A DNA stretch of 64,000 bases from contig JAJEKV010000010.1 in NCBI GenBank assembly GCA_021234155.1, positions 6,176,871 through 6,240,870 on the forward strand, given 5' to 3'. This document shows, piece after piece, positions 1 through 11,846 of this stretch; positions within the stretch are counted from its first letter, which is position 1; each line of letters begins with the position of its first letter. The notes below the pieces were generated by a model. That model searched no databases. It had not been told where the DNA came from and saw only the letters and a list, made by a program, of their open reading frames with translations. This DNA comes from Isoetes taiwanensis (Eukaryota > Streptophyta > Lycopodiopsida > Isoetales > Isoetaceae). A program made the position numbers and the translations under genes.

Positions 1-151
1 ATCCAACAGAAGAATGCAAAATATCTTCAAGAATCCTTCAGATCATGTTCATGCATGTATCAATGCTAGATTGTACCCAAGAGAAAATATAACAATGTAC
101 AAAACAGAGGTTTATTGAACAAAAGATCACTTGAACAATTCAGCATACTCC

Positions 152-653
152 TCACGAGCTTGGTTTATGGTTTCCATCGCGGAAGTCCTCCACTTGTCCA
201 TCCCCTTTGAACCATAGCTCCATGTCAGTATGTCCGGCGCCGCCCATGTCGACGCTTAGTATCATGTTAATGTTGTTTTTCCTGTGGTGCTTCCAAACCC
301 TGACCATCTCTTCAAGAAGCACCCTCATCATGCTAGGCAGCTCACTGGTCCCTAGCAATTTGGTCAGTGCCTTCTCACCAATCACATACTTCTTTAACAC
401 CTTCATCCGATGGATCGTTGTTTCATAGTCCTCATCTTCGAGTGGAGGAGGGGGTTCACGGAGGATTCCCTTCCTTCTCATGCCCTCGACGGCTCCTACA
501 CCAAGCTATAGATTAGAAAATAGAGAAAATACAATAAAGTGTATAAACTACAGAGTGTGTAGCCTTACTTGTGATGACAGGTTCCATATTTCTCTGCTCT
601 TGAATCCTCATCTCCTCCTGAATCTGGTTCAAGCGTCGAAGCATACCTTCCAT
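152..653 (-). CDS. Small two-exon gene of unknown function in the CACTA element
   Basis: I do not recognise the family. Exon 1 runs 653-569 from an ATG and encodes about 28 residues rich in E, Q and R (MEGMLRRLNQIQEEMRIQEQ), a short predicted coiled coil. A GTAAGG donor follows at 568 and an acceptor ending TGTAG precedes exon 2 (495-152), in phase (1+2 nt). Exon 2 gives about 114 residues with a proline run (REPPPPLEDED) and a helical central part. Predicted total is about 142 aa. It points away from the gene at 1010, and the 356-bp gap between the two start codons contains palindromic motifs shared with the CACTA right end. A short coiled-coil protein beside such repeats could be an accessory or TNPA-like factor, but that is inference only. 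Confidence 0.45.
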
Positions 654-808
654 GGCCACGTATCCCAAAAGCAATAAAGAAAAAACTCTTACAATAATTG
701 CAATGAAAAACTAGGATCCGAGGATCGTTCAAAGCGAGTAGCGCAATACTCAAATCATAAAAGAAATGAAAAAAATGAAAGCCGGCCGATGACATTTAAA
801 GGAACAGA

Positions 809-903
809 GACGTCGTTTTAAGACGTAAAGACGTCGTTTAACGACGTCTGGACGTCGTTTAACGACGTCCATAACAACGTTCTCGGTTATTGCGACGTCG
901 TAC
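809..903. repeat. CACTA-type subterminal palindromes between divergent genes
   Basis: Several copies of ACGTCGTTTAACGACGTC or close variants sit here, two of them nearly perfect (830-848 and 851-869). The same motif family fills 17.22-17.97 kb next to the CACTA terminus. In En/Spm, subterminal repeats are the binding sites of the TNPA accessory protein. Here they lie between two divergently transcribed genes rather than at a visible terminus. Confidence 0.7.
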
Positions 904-937
904 GAAATTTGTTTTGTTTTCGTATGCTGAAATGCCA

Positions 938-944
938 TATATAT
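938..944 (+). promoter_or_regulatory. TATA box of the gene at 1010
   Basis: TATATAT lies 66-72 bp upstream of the ATG at 1010. A pyrimidine-rich leader (CTTCCTCCTCCTCCTCC) follows, as is common in plant 5' leaders, and the start codon is in a good context (GCCATGG). Together these suggest a functional promoter. Confidence 0.5.
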
Positions 945-1009
945 TGCCCTATTAGTCCTCCAGCTTCCTCCTCCTCCTCCTTCGTCAGAGCTCCTCACCT
1001 GCATCTGCC

Positions 1010-1519
1010 ATGGCCGCTTCTCCTGATGCATGCCCGCTTGATGCCGCACCAGAGGCCGTGCAGACGCTGCTGGAGCACCTGAACTGCCTCCAGTCTGAGT
1101 GGCTAGAGACGAACCTAACCCAAGAAAGGCCGGAGTTCAAGCAAGCCATGACAAAGCTGCGTGATAGGGGGCAAGAAAGACCTCGCTCGCATTACTGGGA
1201 GGCCGGGACCTTCCCTCAATACAGGCTCGAATGCCTGAAGAAATGCATGGTGAGCTCGTTGTGCTTGGCCCATATGCTAGAGGATAGGGGCCTTTGGGAA
1301 GGAAAACATTTGCTGAAGCCCTACTTTCAAAAGTTGCACCAGACCAACCAGGGCATGCAGGAAGTGCTCGTACATAAATTCCTTGGGGAAACATACACCA
1401 CGCCGGAGGGCTTGGATTCCATGCTTCGGGAGGCTTGTTCTGACGGGATGGAGGAAATCACCGTCGAGCACCTTCGAGCCTGCGAGTGGATCACACTGGA
1501 TGCTGATATATACCGCTAG
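1010..1519 (+). CDS. 169-aa protein of unknown function carried by the CACTA element
   Basis: An uninterrupted 169-codon frame on the strand opposite the transposase. The start is supported by a TATA box 70 bp upstream and a strong plant start context. The first third is GC-rich, unlike the AT-rich flanks. I recognise no domain; the protein is mostly helical in appearance, with charged stretches (LTQERPEFKQAMTKLRDRGQ) and several W, C and H residues without an obvious zinc-binding pattern. It has no signal peptide or membrane segment. The gene diverges from the two-exon gene at 653-152 across the palindromes at 809-903. Intactness among decayed neighbours suggests recent or selected coding capacity. 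Captured host gene and element accessory gene are both possible. Confidence 0.5.
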   Translation: MAASPDACPLDAAPEAVQTLLEHLNCLQSEWLETNLTQERPEFKQAMTKLRDRGQERPRSHYWEAGTFPQYRLECLKKCMVSSLCLAHMLEDRGLWEGKHLLKPYFQKLHQTNQGMQEVLVHKFLGETYTTPEGLDSMLREACSDGMEEITVEHLRACEWITLDADIYR

Positions 1520-1916
1520 ATGTGCACTGGCATCCACTTTGTTTTGTGTATTTGAATTGTGTATGGTTTTTTTATATGAATTTTGTATTTTGAAGGGAAT
1601 ACATATATGATTTTTGTATATGAATCTTGCATTTTGAAGGGAATCTTCACATTTTATGATTAATTAAACATAAAGCGTGTACTCAACTGTATGTAGGACT
1701 GCCCCAATCGGCGCTTGCAAGCCATAGGTCTATACTAGGCTGCCAATTAACTTGATAACTTCGAAGTTGCAATACTAATGTTGCCTAATATGGTTTGTAG
1801 TATACACAAATTCGCATGCCAAAGTATTTTCTTATTCATATGTGGGAAGAAAATATAATCATAATAAAGTAATGAAGGTTCAATCGATGGTAGTCTTCTA
1901 TCATGACAATAGTCTA

Positions 1917-1928
1917 GCCCCCCCCCCA
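1917..1928. repeat. Poly(C) run
   Basis: About eleven consecutive C residues sit between the + strand 169-aa gene and the transposase tail. The stretch 1520-2070 holds no gene I can support; it is AT-rich and probably contains the 3' ends of the two convergent genes. Confidence 0.5.
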
Positions 1929-2073
1929 ACCTCCCTATTCGACCGCCATTTCTTCTTCACCTTCAAATATGCGGCGGGAGCGAGCCTTACATGGAACTAC
2001 GAACCACCACTGATCTTGCAAAGGATCTGGAACGAAGGTGACCTACAAAACCTCTATTACATTAGTTCCTTTA

Positions 2074-2400
2074 TTAAATTTTATTGCATCCAAGTAAACA
2101 TACTTGTTCACATTGCTCAACCCTCACGAGTGTGTCTTGACCACGATACCGACGAGTTGAATTTAGTGAATACAGGCCACTCAGATCTTTACTTATCGTG
2201 GCATGAGCATCAGTACACACAAGATCAAACCATTCGGCATCAAACAACATTGTTTTGAATGCACTACCGACGATAGTCTTTATAGTACCAATCCATTCCA
2301 ACATTGCCTCGATTGGGTTTGGGTCTGCACTACCAGTCTGGCAAACTGTACTAAACTTTGCTGATATACCACAATCATAAGTGCGTTTGCCATGATCCAC
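2074..2400 (-). pseudogene. DUF4216-like C-terminal block of the transposase gene
   Basis: The open segment includes GTIKTIVGSAFKTMLFDAEW and SGLYSLNSTRRYRGQDTLVR, the pattern of the DUF4216 domain usually found downstream of TNP2 in plant CACTA proteins. It is separated from the DUF4218-like block by a likely intron (donor near 2523). It is listed separately because its frame differs and its join to the upstream part is not proven. Confidence 0.6.
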
Positions 2401-5210
2401 ACTTTGTCGTCGAAAATGAGTACCAGAAGACCATATTGATGCGAATTATAGTACAAAGTAAAGGAACAAATGTTCAAAATTAACAAACGAAACTCGTGAA
2501 TTATATGCTATTAAGTTGCACTTACAAATAGTGACACGCCTTTAGCATATGCAAATTCTTCGCTAGAAACATGTTCGCCACGTTGCCTTGCCATCTCTAG
2601 TTGTTCGAGCAGCCATTTATTGTTTATCTCACTTGGCATGACCCCTAGATGATCTGGAAGTGGTTGTTTGCGATTCTTTTGTCAATAGCGTCTTCTCTCA
2701 TCATCTCTCTTTATTTTTTCTTCCTCGTATTTTTTTATCCATTTCTCCATGGGAGTGGAGTTGTAGATGAGAAACTTATTGACTTTTGTCCGTTCTTCTA
2801 GTGTGAACAATTTCTTCTGTGGTCTTCCTTCGGGAACTTCTCCAATCATAGTTGGAGTGTCTTCATCGGTCCATAATCGTGGAGCATTGGGGTGTAGATC
2901 GGCCAAGAACTCGGTGACATAGAATAACGACTCTCGTGCTAACCAACCCTCGCCATGCAACCCCTCGGCCTTGCCTTCGACGCATTTAAGTCCTTGAGGA
3001 CCTTCGAAAAGCCGTTCTATAAAAAACATCCATCTAGGATTTGTTGTGCCCGCAAGCTCTACTTGGCCCACTAAATGCACTAGTAAGTGAGTTTGTATGT
3101 CCGTAAAACTTGTTGGGAATTCTTTTCTCGAGCATACAACATGCCTCAACGACCTTAGTTCGCATGTCCGCAATTTCATTTGTCGGTATCTCCTTCCTTG
3201 TAATCCATCTAAATATCATTTAAGAAAGAAAAAAGTTAAGTGAGAGTTCAAAGATCGAAAGTGTTTTCTAAAACCGCATTTAACCCGAAAAACTCGATAG
3301 GAGACATATTGCACGAGTGGACCGCCGGGAGAGACGACCCTCAGAACAATAGGCATAACAAACCGCAACATCTTATGCCAATCATGAGATTTCAACCTAG
3401 TTAACTCCCCTTCGTTAGAGAAACAATTACGCAACGAATGCATATATCCCGTCGGAGTCTTTATTGCCTTGATCGCTTCTCGAACGGGTTTCATACATTT
3501 TCTAGGCACGATCCAATCCACTTGTGGCCTTGTTTCTTCTTCGACATTTAGCCATGCTTTAGATTTTGATCCAACTTCTTGTAGATCTTCTCGTGCTGCA
3601 TCTGTGTCCTTACGTCCGGTGACATGCCTCCAAATAGACGCCGAAACGTTTTTAAAGATGTGCATGGGATCAAGAAGATGATGGATCTTCAATTTCGGCC
3701 CAATAGGGTAGAAGGAAGAAGGATGCTTTCCACTTCATTCCCTTAACCTTATTTCCTTCAATTTGGCATCCCACATGTTACCCCAATCTCTCATTGTCAA
3801 CCTTTTTGGGAGGCTCTCAAAGGTGCAATGTTTTTCTCTTGGACCTACGACGTATCGAAGTCGATTTTCCATTGGCAGATATCTCTTGAAGTTTGCATAG
3901 ACATTTTTGTGCAATGCCGTTGACCCGAGAGTTCAACTGTTCAAACCCACACAAGTGACATGCCGCATATCCGCACACTTGGAGTCCAGAGAGTTCATAC
4001 AAACCAGGCCAATCGCTCGTTGTCCACATTAAGATTGCTCTCAAGGTAAATCTTCGCTCAGAAGTTCTCTTGAGGCATCGTGTAAACTTCAATACCTTCA
4101 CTCCACAATGTCAAAAGCTCATCAATAACTATTTTCGATACGGATCTAGACTTTCCGGCTTCTTCTGTCCCCGAACTAATAGTACTACCATTAAATGGCT
4201 AGTCTTCATGAGTAACCCGCGGTGGTAAATTATAGTTGATCAACACTCATGGCCAAGTTGACCACGCTGATTGATTGCGTCCATAAGGATTAACACCATC
4301 CGTTGCCAACCCTAATCGAGATTTCGCGGGCTCTCTTCCAAATTCCGGCCATGTTTCATCAATATGCTTCCATTGCTTGCAGCCACTAACCACGCTGGAG
4401 TACATTGTCACCGACGATTAGCTGCACACCAACCCATGAGCCGAAGCTAGAGATTCACATCAAAACAATAGCCTTATGCGAGGGATCAATGGAAAGTAGC
4501 GAACCACCTTCATCGGGACGGTCTTTCCCTTGGCATCTGCTTTTGTACCTAGAGGCACCACATTTAGGGCATGTTTACGTGTTCTTGTAGATGTCATTTG
4601 GATAATATACCATGCAATCATTTGGACAAGCGTGAATCTTATGGTAGCCTAAACCAAGAGTCGCCAATATATTTTTATTTCATTGCGACTTTTGGGCATA
4701 GTGTTCCCTTGTGGGAGTATTTTCTCTTGCAATAACCTCGCATAAAAGCAGGACCTTTACGTATACATTCAACTACAAATTCAATAAGTCAAATGATTGC
4801 AATTGTAGTTACTCTAACAAAGCCGTAACACCGCATTGCTCCATTTGAATTTGGCTTGAAGGTTTAATATCAATAAAGATGTCGCCAATCTAGATATGCT
4901 TGCACTGGATATAATGCTTTATGCGCCTCCTCCAATAAAAAGCGTGATCTTCATGACCATCGTTAGGAGTATTTATATCGCCATCTAGGTCATTGTCGAA
5001 GATTGGGCCAAATGCATCTAACATGTCGACTATGGGTTCCTCAACTTCCATGAAGTCGCCCACGGGGGCATTGTCGTCATCTTCATCATCGTATTCTCGT
5101 TCATCTTCATCATTGTACTCTTCATTATGCGTTGTGCCCATGTTTGTACCATACCGCTCAATGTATTCTAATCTCGCTATCCGCAATGACTTTTGATGTC
5201 GCCAATTCAA
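2074..5210 (-). pseudogene. TNP2-type CACTA transposase, frameshifted
   Basis: Segments of a TNP2 transposase appear in order on the - strand. The N-terminal acidic region is at 5210-4890. A zinc-like CPKCGASRYK and the following WP-containing block fall in the 4.6-4.2 kb stretch. The core TLRAILMWTTSDWPGLYELS is at 4101-3817 and LDPMHIFKNV...LTRLKSHDWHKML at 3692-3216. The DUF4218-like block (FPTSFTDIQTHLLVHLVGQV...ARESLFYVTEFL) is at about 3179-2682, and a DUF4216-like tail (FKTMLFDAEWFD) at 2400-2074. The blocks sit in different frames with stops between them. Some breaks may be introns, for example a GTAAGT donor near 2523, but the change of frame between 3216 and 3179 looks like a real frameshift. 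TNP2 binds and cuts CACTA ends; this copy is probably inactive. Confidence 0.85.
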
Positions 5211-5470
5211 GACGCTTTGGATGTGGTCTCATATCCACTTGCCTACCCCTCGCGTCGCCGATTAAACGAAATATATACGTGATTGATACATGCATTGAGA
5301 GCCCGTGTTTGTTAGATTTTAAGCATCTAATAACGAACGAAATATAAAATTTTATGTCATAATCAAAGCATATATTGAAGATATAATACATATTTATCTT
5401 CAATATGTGCAATCTCATTCCAAGAAAAGAAGAATTCGAAGAATTCGAAGAATTCGAAGAAGAAGAAGTC

Positions 5471-5582
5471 GAAGAAGAAGAAGAAGAAGAAGAAGAAGAA
5501 GAAGAAGAAGAAGAAGAAGAAGAAGAAGAAGAAGAAGAAGAAGAAGAAGAAGAAGAAGAAGAAGAAGAAGAAGAAGAAGAGA
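5471..5582. repeat. (GAA)n microsatellite, about 37 copies
   Basis: A pure GAA tract preceded by imperfect GAATTC(GAA) units at 5431-5470 and followed by AATATTCTCTT. It forms the left junction of the first 3-kb tandem unit. Long glutamate, lysine, arginine, serine or phenylalanine reading frames across it are artefacts. Confidence 0.97.
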
Positions 5583-8500
5583 ATATTCTCTTCGAATTCT
5601 TCAATCATTGAGAAAAATGAATCCTTTGGATGGGTAAAAATATGCACAAAGAAGAATATACTCTTAGATTCTTCAAATCTCTTCTATATATTGCAAAATA
5701 ATTTTAAAGGAAGTAAGTTTTTGATACCAATGGTTGACATGAATAAAGGATTATGGAAAAAATGCTATATGGTTATGGGAATCTCACTAACTATTGTGTT
5801 TCTCTTTGGAATACGATTTTATGGAAGATTGATGAAATATATGCCCTAAGCCCTAAGGTGCAACAAAGGTACTTGACATGATCTTACATTGTATCTTCTT
5901 GCATTTGAATTTCCTATGAATCTTCAAATCATTAAAACACAAATTTATGCTTCAAATTTGGAAATATGCTTCCAAATGTGAAAGGCATCTTGGGTAAAAG
6001 GCATCTTTAGTAATATGGCATTTATTTAGTGTCCAAATCATGCCATGGGCATTTGAGCAATGGTTGTGCCTATTTATCTATTTGGTGTCCTGTCCAGTAC
6101 ATTTGGTGTTCAGTGGCTCCAAGTATAAACAACAAATGTTGTAGAAAGACAAATGGCTATTGAGTGCCAACTTGGTTAACTTGAATAATCTTGGCTAAGA
6201 TTACATCTTTTATAAGTGGCTAAGAAGACATGCCATAATACTTTTTCCTTTAGAGATTTTTTGGTGGCGTGCATGTGTGACAAGAGGTGCCTTTTAGGCT
6301 TTATGGGTTGCATGTACTTTTGCAAACCATTTGCAACTTTGGGGCATGCTTTCTATCGTCCATGCGATTGAGCACAATATGAGGTCAGTACATTTCTTAA
6401 AAAGCTAGTAAGGTACGTGTCCGTTGTTTTGAACAAGGACATGCATTTGATTTATATATGGGGTTGATTCATATAAATGGTCTAACCTTGCACACGTTGA
6501 CAATATGCACAGATATTTTATGTAAAATGGTATTACAATATTTAATTAGATCTTTGGATGGTAAATGTTGCAATTGTGGCAACAACAATGTAATATGTTG
6601 AACATAAGATCCTTGGAAAAATTTCTAAGGTCTTTCATAGAAATAGACGTAGGGTTTAGAAACATGTTACAATACTGGCAGGGATTGTGGCGCCAAAACG
6701 GCCTTACCTTGCCGCCAGGCAGCCGACATGGTCAGTTCACATTTAGAACTGCATGAGAAGAAGTCTAAATCGGTTGAACTTATTGTATTTCGGATTTGCA
6801 GTCTGGATCTAAGCAGTTAGCCGCTTTTGGCTTTGGTGTAGCAGGCAATACAAAGAGCTTATTTGGTTCTCTGCCAATACAAAGAAGATGGATTTGATGG
6901 CATATTGGGTCGCTTGGGATTCAATAGAGATGGAAAAACCATTTTGGATTTGCTAGTAGCAGCGGAAAAATTTGCTAAAGGTCTGTGCTTTTGATAGGTT
7001 TGTAAGAACTACATGTTCTTTGCCTCTGTCTTTCAATCGATTTGTTGCTAGCTATAATGTTAATGATTCTAAATGGTTTCTCGAAGGCAAGATTTAGTTG
7101 TTGCACCTTGCTACAGGGTCGTATTTGGCATTTGGATGCTGGCACAAAGCATGTGTCCATGGTAACACACAGTGATGCTAAGAAGACATGATGGCTCTTA
7201 TGGCATAGTGGCACAGGGCCGGATCTCTGGCATAATAACAGTTCTGGCTTTGGCATACACAGCTGCATTCAAAAGGTAATTTTTGATGATATTTTGGGCT
7301 TTCTTGCATGCCAAGCATACTCTGTTATGATGTAAATAGTGTTCTAAAGCAAGCTTGATCTCAAGATCTACTGGCAGTCATAGATCACAATAAGCATCTT
7401 GGATATTTGGAGGCCATAATGCGAAATGATCTAATGCAAATTGCAATAACTTGGAGTGCGAAAATCAGGTTAATGACTGCTGGTTTGCTCTTTCTAGCAT
7501 GATATCTGGTTAGATAATCATTGATGTTGAAAGGATAAGAATCTTACTTATTTAAATACTACACTAGATCTGTGCTCTGCATAGTGACAAATTCTTGTAA
7601 AGTATTATTACAGGTTTAAAAGTAGGCTTAAAAGTATGCTGTATTTGCCTTAAATAATCAGCAGAATCTATTGACTTAAAAATGATACGGGTTACGTATT
7701 CTCTAAGTAATGATAGGTAGCACAAACAAATTATGCCTTTGATGTGCAAAGATTTATTCTGGGAAGCTATAAAGGGATTTAAATGATATAAGACTATTTG
7801 ATGATCGATTGGGAAGTTAAAAACGTCATGCTGTATGCTGTTAAAATGTTTATGATATCACGAGCCTTATGAAAACCTGGAATAAGATGGAATATACATA
7901 TGAAGAAGTGATGCTTTATGCTTAAATTATATGAACATGGACCTACTGATTTATAAGAGAAGAAAGTAAAAATATCTAAATAGAACTAATTATCAAGATA
8001 ACCAGCTAGATCTGGGATCAAGAGATTGGTTCTCATCTAATGGTAATGCTTGATTTTAGTAAGATTGAAGGATTTAAATGAGATAACTATCCTCTAAGAT
8101 CATTTGAGAAATGTATAACGTTAAGATTATTCTAATTCCGGTGTCCTTTCTTGTTAATGTCACCTCAGGGCAAAAGGATACAATTGGTGATCAGTGATAA
8201 ACTGAGAGACCCAATGTACCTTTTGGCCCTTGCATCGTTACCGGGATTACTGCTAACGTTTGCATGATTGGCTGCAGGTACGGGTTCTCTCCTCTAATTG
8301 TCTCCATTTTGCTGTTAGAGTTGGCGTTAACGCGGAAGAGGATGGAATATGTTACATCAAGATTCAAAGTTTACTTTATACTTCAGACTTTCAAATTCAA
8401 AACTTCATAGTTGTAAGATTTAAGTTTATAGTTGTAAGATTGATTACCTTATACTTTCAAATTCAAAAACGTTATGTACAAGTTGGATATGTTAATATGG

Positions 8501-8715
8501 AAATGATGATATGAATTATTTTACTCAAGATTTTTATTTTTGGATATATTTTTTCAATATAGTAAATTATATGGGCTAAGGTTTGTAGAGTGCCTGATGT
8601 GGCCTGGCCTAAAAAACCAGGGTGGATATTGGGATAAGTGATCTTGCCTTGAACAAGGTTCTTTTAATGTAATTGTTTGCATAACTGTGACTGTAGTGTT
8701 GGCAAGAACATGTAC
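5583..8715 (+). repeat. Tandem macro-repeat, unit 1 (divergent copy)
   Basis: No gene is recognisable. The unit lies between two GAA tracts and is a diverged relative of units 2 and 3. Shared landmarks in order are ATATTCTCTT after the GAA tract, a TGGCGCCAAAACGGCC block near 6690, the 64-bp hairpin at 8167-8230, GGCTGCAGGTACGG near 8271, and CCTGATGTGGCCTGG with ACCAGGGTGGATATTGGGA near 8593-8636, just before the next GAA tract. The constant order shows that whole units were duplicated. The CCTGG/CCAGG pair with GATATTGGGA resembles the edge of a retrotransposon repeat, but I could not delimit an LTR. Orientation is arbitrary. Confidence 0.7.
8167..8230 (+). repeat. Conserved hairpin, copy 1
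   Basis: The arms AGGGCAAAAGG and CCTTTTGGCCCT pair around a 40-nt interior containing CAATTGG and CCCAATG, which extend the stem. The same 64-bp block recurs in units 2 and 3, and a diverged copy occurs at 58,605. Confidence 0.75.
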
Positions 8716-8911
8716 GAAGAAGAAGAAGAAGAAGAAGAAGAAGAAGAAGAAGAAGAAGAAGAAGAAGAAGAAGAAGAAGAAGAAGAAGAAGAAGAAGAAG
8801 AAGAAGAAGAAGAAGAAGAAGAAGAAGAAGAAGAAGAAGAAGAAGAAGAAGAAGAAGAAGAAGAAGAAGAAGAAGAAGAAGAAGAAGAAGAAGAAGAAGA
8901 AGAAGAAGAAG
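8716..8911. repeat. (GAA)n microsatellite, about 65 copies
   Basis: A pure GAA tract of 196 bp, the longest in the window, at the junction of tandem units 1 and 2. GAA tracts of this length can form triplex DNA and are known to be unstable. Confidence 0.98.
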
Positions 8912-11846
8912 ATATTCTCTTTGGATCTTCTTAAGGTTGAATGACGTTATCTTATGAGTGGATAACATGGAAATTTACAGGGTTGCATGTGGTGTATTAT
9001 ATTGTAACCTTTGGAGTTTGAATTTTGCCATTAAAGCTCTTGAGTGACAAGAATTAAAGGCGATCTTACCACATTCATCATTTGTAGCTTGGCTTTGAAT
9101 GTATAGGGTGATTCATTCTGAAGACTTATACTCTACTTTGGTTATGGCCAAAAAATCTATTAATACGCTTGAGAAAAAATTATAGTCTGGACAACAAGAA
9201 TATAAGGTGGATGTACATTGGGAAATTTATCCATCTTGAGCGTGGCTCAACGTACTTTTGCGATTAAGACCGCTTGGGTGAAATTGTTTTTAGCTATATG
9301 GTTCCACATTTAAAATATGGGACAAAAAGCTTTTGAAAATGAGATCTTTGAAAATAGTTAACAATGGTTTGTTGCTCAAATAGCTTATTTGGCCTAGAAA
9401 AAGGCAAAAAAATCCAATGGATAGAAATTGGCAAGGAAATCAAGGCATGTAAAAGCGCTGTGGCATATTGTTCACAAACGACTCTACATGGTAAACATGC
9501 TTTCTCTTAATTCCGTGGTGACACAGAAGGCTTTCTACATGAACATGATATTTGACATGGAGCATGATATTTGACAAGGTTGGAGGGACAATACAAAAAT
9601 GGAAAAATGCAAGATAAATTACTACCTATATGGGTGTGCAAACGAATTTATATGTTGCATATTGAATGCTACAAACAAATTTTACATTATGTTGGCTTTG
9701 TAACTTTTGGAAAAATTATATGGCTTGAATAGGACGCTCTATTCTAAAGATTGGTGGCCTTAGTCATGCATGTGTGCCACTTGTCTATATAATGCACATG
9801 CACCTTTTGGCTTGCTCTACATAAATTACGTTGAGCACAAAAGTGCTTTTGTTTAGGCTATGTGGATGCAGAAGACTTATTCTATTTTATTTGCATGGAT
9901 TTGACGTCTACACGGCTATAACCCCTTGAAAAATATTTCAAGGGCATAAATAGAAATCGATTTAGGGCTTTTCTATATTGTCTCTTAGGGCAAAAGGATA
10001 TTTTCAATGTCCGTGACTACAAATGGCCGAAATGCCTGGCGCCAAACTGGCCTCCTGTATGACTTGGTGCAGCCGAAAAATATGATGCTGGATCTATTGC
10101 AGTACACAGATTGGAACGGTAATCTCACCTTGTTCCTTGTTGAAGGATAATGGCAGCGAATTTGCTCCCTGTAAATACAATACAATGCTCTGATATCACA
10201 ATTTTTGTTATGCAAGATGTCGATGCTTTGAAGATGGGTTTGCTTATGCCCTGTACGAAATTTACTGGTCAGTTATGCAGCCTAGGCAAGGTATCGTTCA
10301 ATCCTAAGGAAGGCTCTTATGCAGCCTAGGCACAGCATCGATTAACTTAAAGAAGGCTGTATTGCTAAATATATTGTTTAAATATACTGGTCTGGCCTTG
10401 CAATCTTGATCTGTTGTGCCAAGCTTGTTCTACCTGCAAGAATAGCTACTGAGTGCTCATACTGGTCTTTGTGCTAGATGCTATTGCAAATAGAAGCGGA
10501 TATGGATTGTTGGCATACAACAGATAACATGTCAGAGTTTATCTTTTTGATCTAAGGTGGAGCTTTTTGTGTATTTGGTGCTCTGATCGACCTTACTAAG
10601 TACTTGGTGCTCTGCATATTCCTTCTTATATCAAAACATAATCACAGAGGTAAATGAGATCGATGTGGTAATGCTAACTTTGAATACAAATAATAGGCTT
10701 GCAAATGAGCTTGAAATATATACTTTCTATTTCTGCCTTATAATACAGATGCATTTTAAGGTGGAGGATGACACGCACGTCATCTGCTGGGGATTAAAAC
10801 ATGGTTGCATACTATGTATTATGGCTCCTGGAAAATGCCGAAATGCGCTAAAGATTTATTTGATGGCATTCTAGGCAACGATGTATGCCTATTCTGGAGT
10901 ATACTATCTGGAGACTTCAAATATCAGGTTCTTCACTGTTTCATGAATAAAATGATTAAGATATTTGCTAAATCGATTAGACTAGCTAAATATTTCATAT
11001 TTCTGTGTTTCCATTAGATTTTTTGCTGCCTTAGTTTATTGAAAGGCAAAAATGGAATCGCATAACTTAAGTGTATGAGCTTAAGTATTATCTTGTTTAA
11101 AACATTAAGAAGAGTATGAAATCTGATTTTTACATCTGAAAATTTAAAGTTGTAAGAAAATTATCATGCTATTGAACAATTATCAACATGACCAGCTGGA
11201 TTTGGGACTAAGAAATTAGTTCTCGTCTAATGGGAATGATTGATAATTGAGAAATTATAATGCTAAATATGCTACTATTCCAATCCTTTCTAGTTAATGT
11301 CACCTCAGGGCAAAAGGATACAATTGGTGATCAGTGATAAACTGAGAGACCCAATGTACCTTTTGGCCCTTGCACATTTACCATTATCATGCTAATTGTG
11401 TATTGATTGGCTGCAGGTACGGTTCTCTCCTCCAATTGTCTCTATTTTGCTCGTAGAGTAGGCGTTGACATGAAAGCTGATGGAATAGCTTGGAAAGTAC
11501 TTTATGGAATATGTTGCACCTTGATATTGCGCAGATAAGATATAAATATGTTACTACGTTCTAAGAAAATCTATTGATTACGTTATACTTTATACATTAT
11601 GTTTATCATGTACAAATACTAATGTGGAAATGATTATATGGATTATTCTATCTAAATGTACAATTTTGGAATCTGCTATGTGAAATGTTCTATTTTTAAA
11701 TTTTGATTTTACCAAAGGATAATGGAAGTAGGAGTACCTGATGTGGCCTGGCATAAAACACCAGGGTAGATATTGGGAGACATGTCTTACTTTGAACGAG
11801 GCGTTTAAATGTTTTTTAACATTATCTGACCGTAGTCTTTGTAAGA
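8912..11846 (+). repeat. Tandem macro-repeat, unit 2
   Basis: The block is almost base-for-base identical to 12,350-15,303. I saw only scattered substitutions and small indels, for example a 9-bp difference near 13,254 and single-base differences near 13,957 and 14,276. It has no convincing gene: the longest shared frames (about 76 aa, -, near 10.0-10.2 kb) lack any known motif. Starting right after a GAA tract and ending in TTTGTAAGAACATATTCGAA before a short GAA remnant, it mirrors unit 3 exactly. Confidence 0.9.
11307..11370 (+). repeat. Conserved hairpin, copy 2
   Basis: Identical in sequence to the copies in units 1 and 3, although the flanks of unit 1 have diverged widely. The block is therefore better conserved than its surroundings. 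Confidence 0.75.

Noticed and set aside
5407-5647. Long poly-Glu, poly-Arg, poly-Ser and poly-Phe reading frames
   Set aside because: They are translations of the GAA microsatellite in different frames, with no conserved sequence on either side.
8167-8230. Hammerhead or other known ribozyme
   Set aside because: The stem is clear but the conserved hammerhead core (CTGATGA...GAAA) is absent on both strands, and I could not match twister or other cores.
8609-8968. Poly-Leu, poly-Glu and poly-Lys reading frames of 85-119 aa
   Set aside because: Artefacts of the 196-bp GAA tract.
9985-10215. 76-aa frame repeated at 13,433-13,663 as a possible gene
   Set aside because: The repetition is due to the 3-kb duplication; there is no start context, motif or preservation in the diverged unit 1.
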